Positions 44,487-44,603 of a stretch of DNA of 44,603 nt are shown here, one piece after another. The stretch comes from Cyclobacteriaceae bacterium. Its GTDB lineage: Bacteria; Bacteroidota; Bacteroidia; Cytophagales; Cyclobacteriaceae. Under the pieces are notes generated by a model. That model saw nothing but the letters and a program-made list of their open reading frames with translations, was not told the DNA's origin and searched no databases. The stretch lies in contig PXCO01000389.1 of the NCBI GenBank assembly GCA_003565295.1, positions 1 to 44,603 on the forward strand, given 5' to 3'. Each line of letters opens with the position of its first letter. Within the stretch, counting starts at the first letter, position 1. Both the position numbers and the translations under genes were made by a program.

Positions 44487-44603
44487 GTGTTCATAATTGA
44501 TTTTTATTTGCCACAACTTGTCCCGATCTTCGGGATAGCCTGCCCCTGCCTGCCCCGAACTTGTTTCGGGGGACTCGCTTCGGGGGAATCTCGCAAATGA
44601 TAA
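44487..44603 (-). repeat. Mosaic intergenic repeat, unit C0 (cut by window edge)
   Basis: On the minus strand this partial unit shows GCGAGATTCC, then a larger insert with two hairpins (CCCCGAA-ACAAG-TTCGGGG and TCCCGA-AGA-TCGGGA), then GGACAAGTTGTGGC and a tail CAATTATGAACAC before unit C1. The tail corresponds to that of unit B (GGGCAAGTTATGGC...CAAATTATAATCAT). The units are therefore arranged in tandem, as at 21113-21340. Confidence 0.75.

Noticed and set aside
1-44603. CRISPR array, tRNA, rRNA or insertion sequence
   Set aside because: No regularly spaced repeats, no tRNA-like cloverleaf and no transposase frame were seen in any intergenic region.

Overview
The window looks like a chromosomal segment of a Bacteroidota bacterium, most likely a marine or aquatic Cytophagales (Cyclobacteriaceae-like) species. 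The basis is a SusC/SusD outer-membrane pair, short upstream boxes of the form TAnnTTTG, the fabH-efp-accB-accC and birA/rsfS-ftsH gene orders, a T9SS-like C-terminal domain, and predicted lipoproteins in which the lipobox Cys is followed by D or N. The family assignment is an inference. I saw no rRNA, tRNA, CRISPR array, IS element or prophage.

Layout. 1-3.9 kb: a SusD lipoprotein gene cut by the window edge, downstream of its SusC TonB-dependent receptor, both on the minus strand. After 670 bases of AT-rich DNA come an outer-membrane-type protein, metG, a DUF4174 gene, an orphan T9SS-tail-like protein, a secreted beta-propeller-like protein overlapping an LpxH-like phosphoesterase gene, ftsH, rsfS and the divergent birA, then ahcY (to 15.4 kb). 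15.4-20.6 kb: a lipoprotein, a dienoyl-CoA-reductase-like SDR, a three-gene SPFH / PH-like membrane protein / Arc-type regulator operon with a 28-bp palindrome at its promoter, an NAD(P)-binding protein and glutaminase. 20.6-24.8 kb: an isoquinoline-1-oxidoreductase-like molybdenum hydroxylase pair split by a repeat element, a truncated relative of its large subunit, a small lipoprotein and a frameshifted small secreted protein. 24.8-30.8 kb: a three-gene operon of the type abundant in Planctomycetes and Verrucomicrobia (PSD1/DUF1549/DUF1553, DUF1501, DUF2231 plus cytochrome plus LRR). 31-36 kb: accC, accB, efp and fabH for fatty-acid and translation functions, then leuA. 36-44.6 kb: an unknown alpha-helical protein, two overlapping SGNH hydrolases, a UbiA-like membrane protein, and a nucleotidyltransferase / methyltransferase / glycosyltransferase run facing an epimerase-like gene.

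The least explained element is a mosaic intergenic repeat seen at three loci (21113-21340, 42293-42428, 44399-44603). Each unit starts with ATGAAA and stops immediately before the ATGAAA start codon of the next gene. At the two loci where both sides are visible, its first bases coincide with the stop codon of the upstream gene. Removing it would restore overlapping stop/start junctions (ATGA and TAATG), and one copy is flanked by an 11-bp direct repeat. This suggests an element that inserts at start codons within operons while leaving both reading frames intact. The second lead is the SPFH/PH/Arc operon with its near-perfect palindrome.
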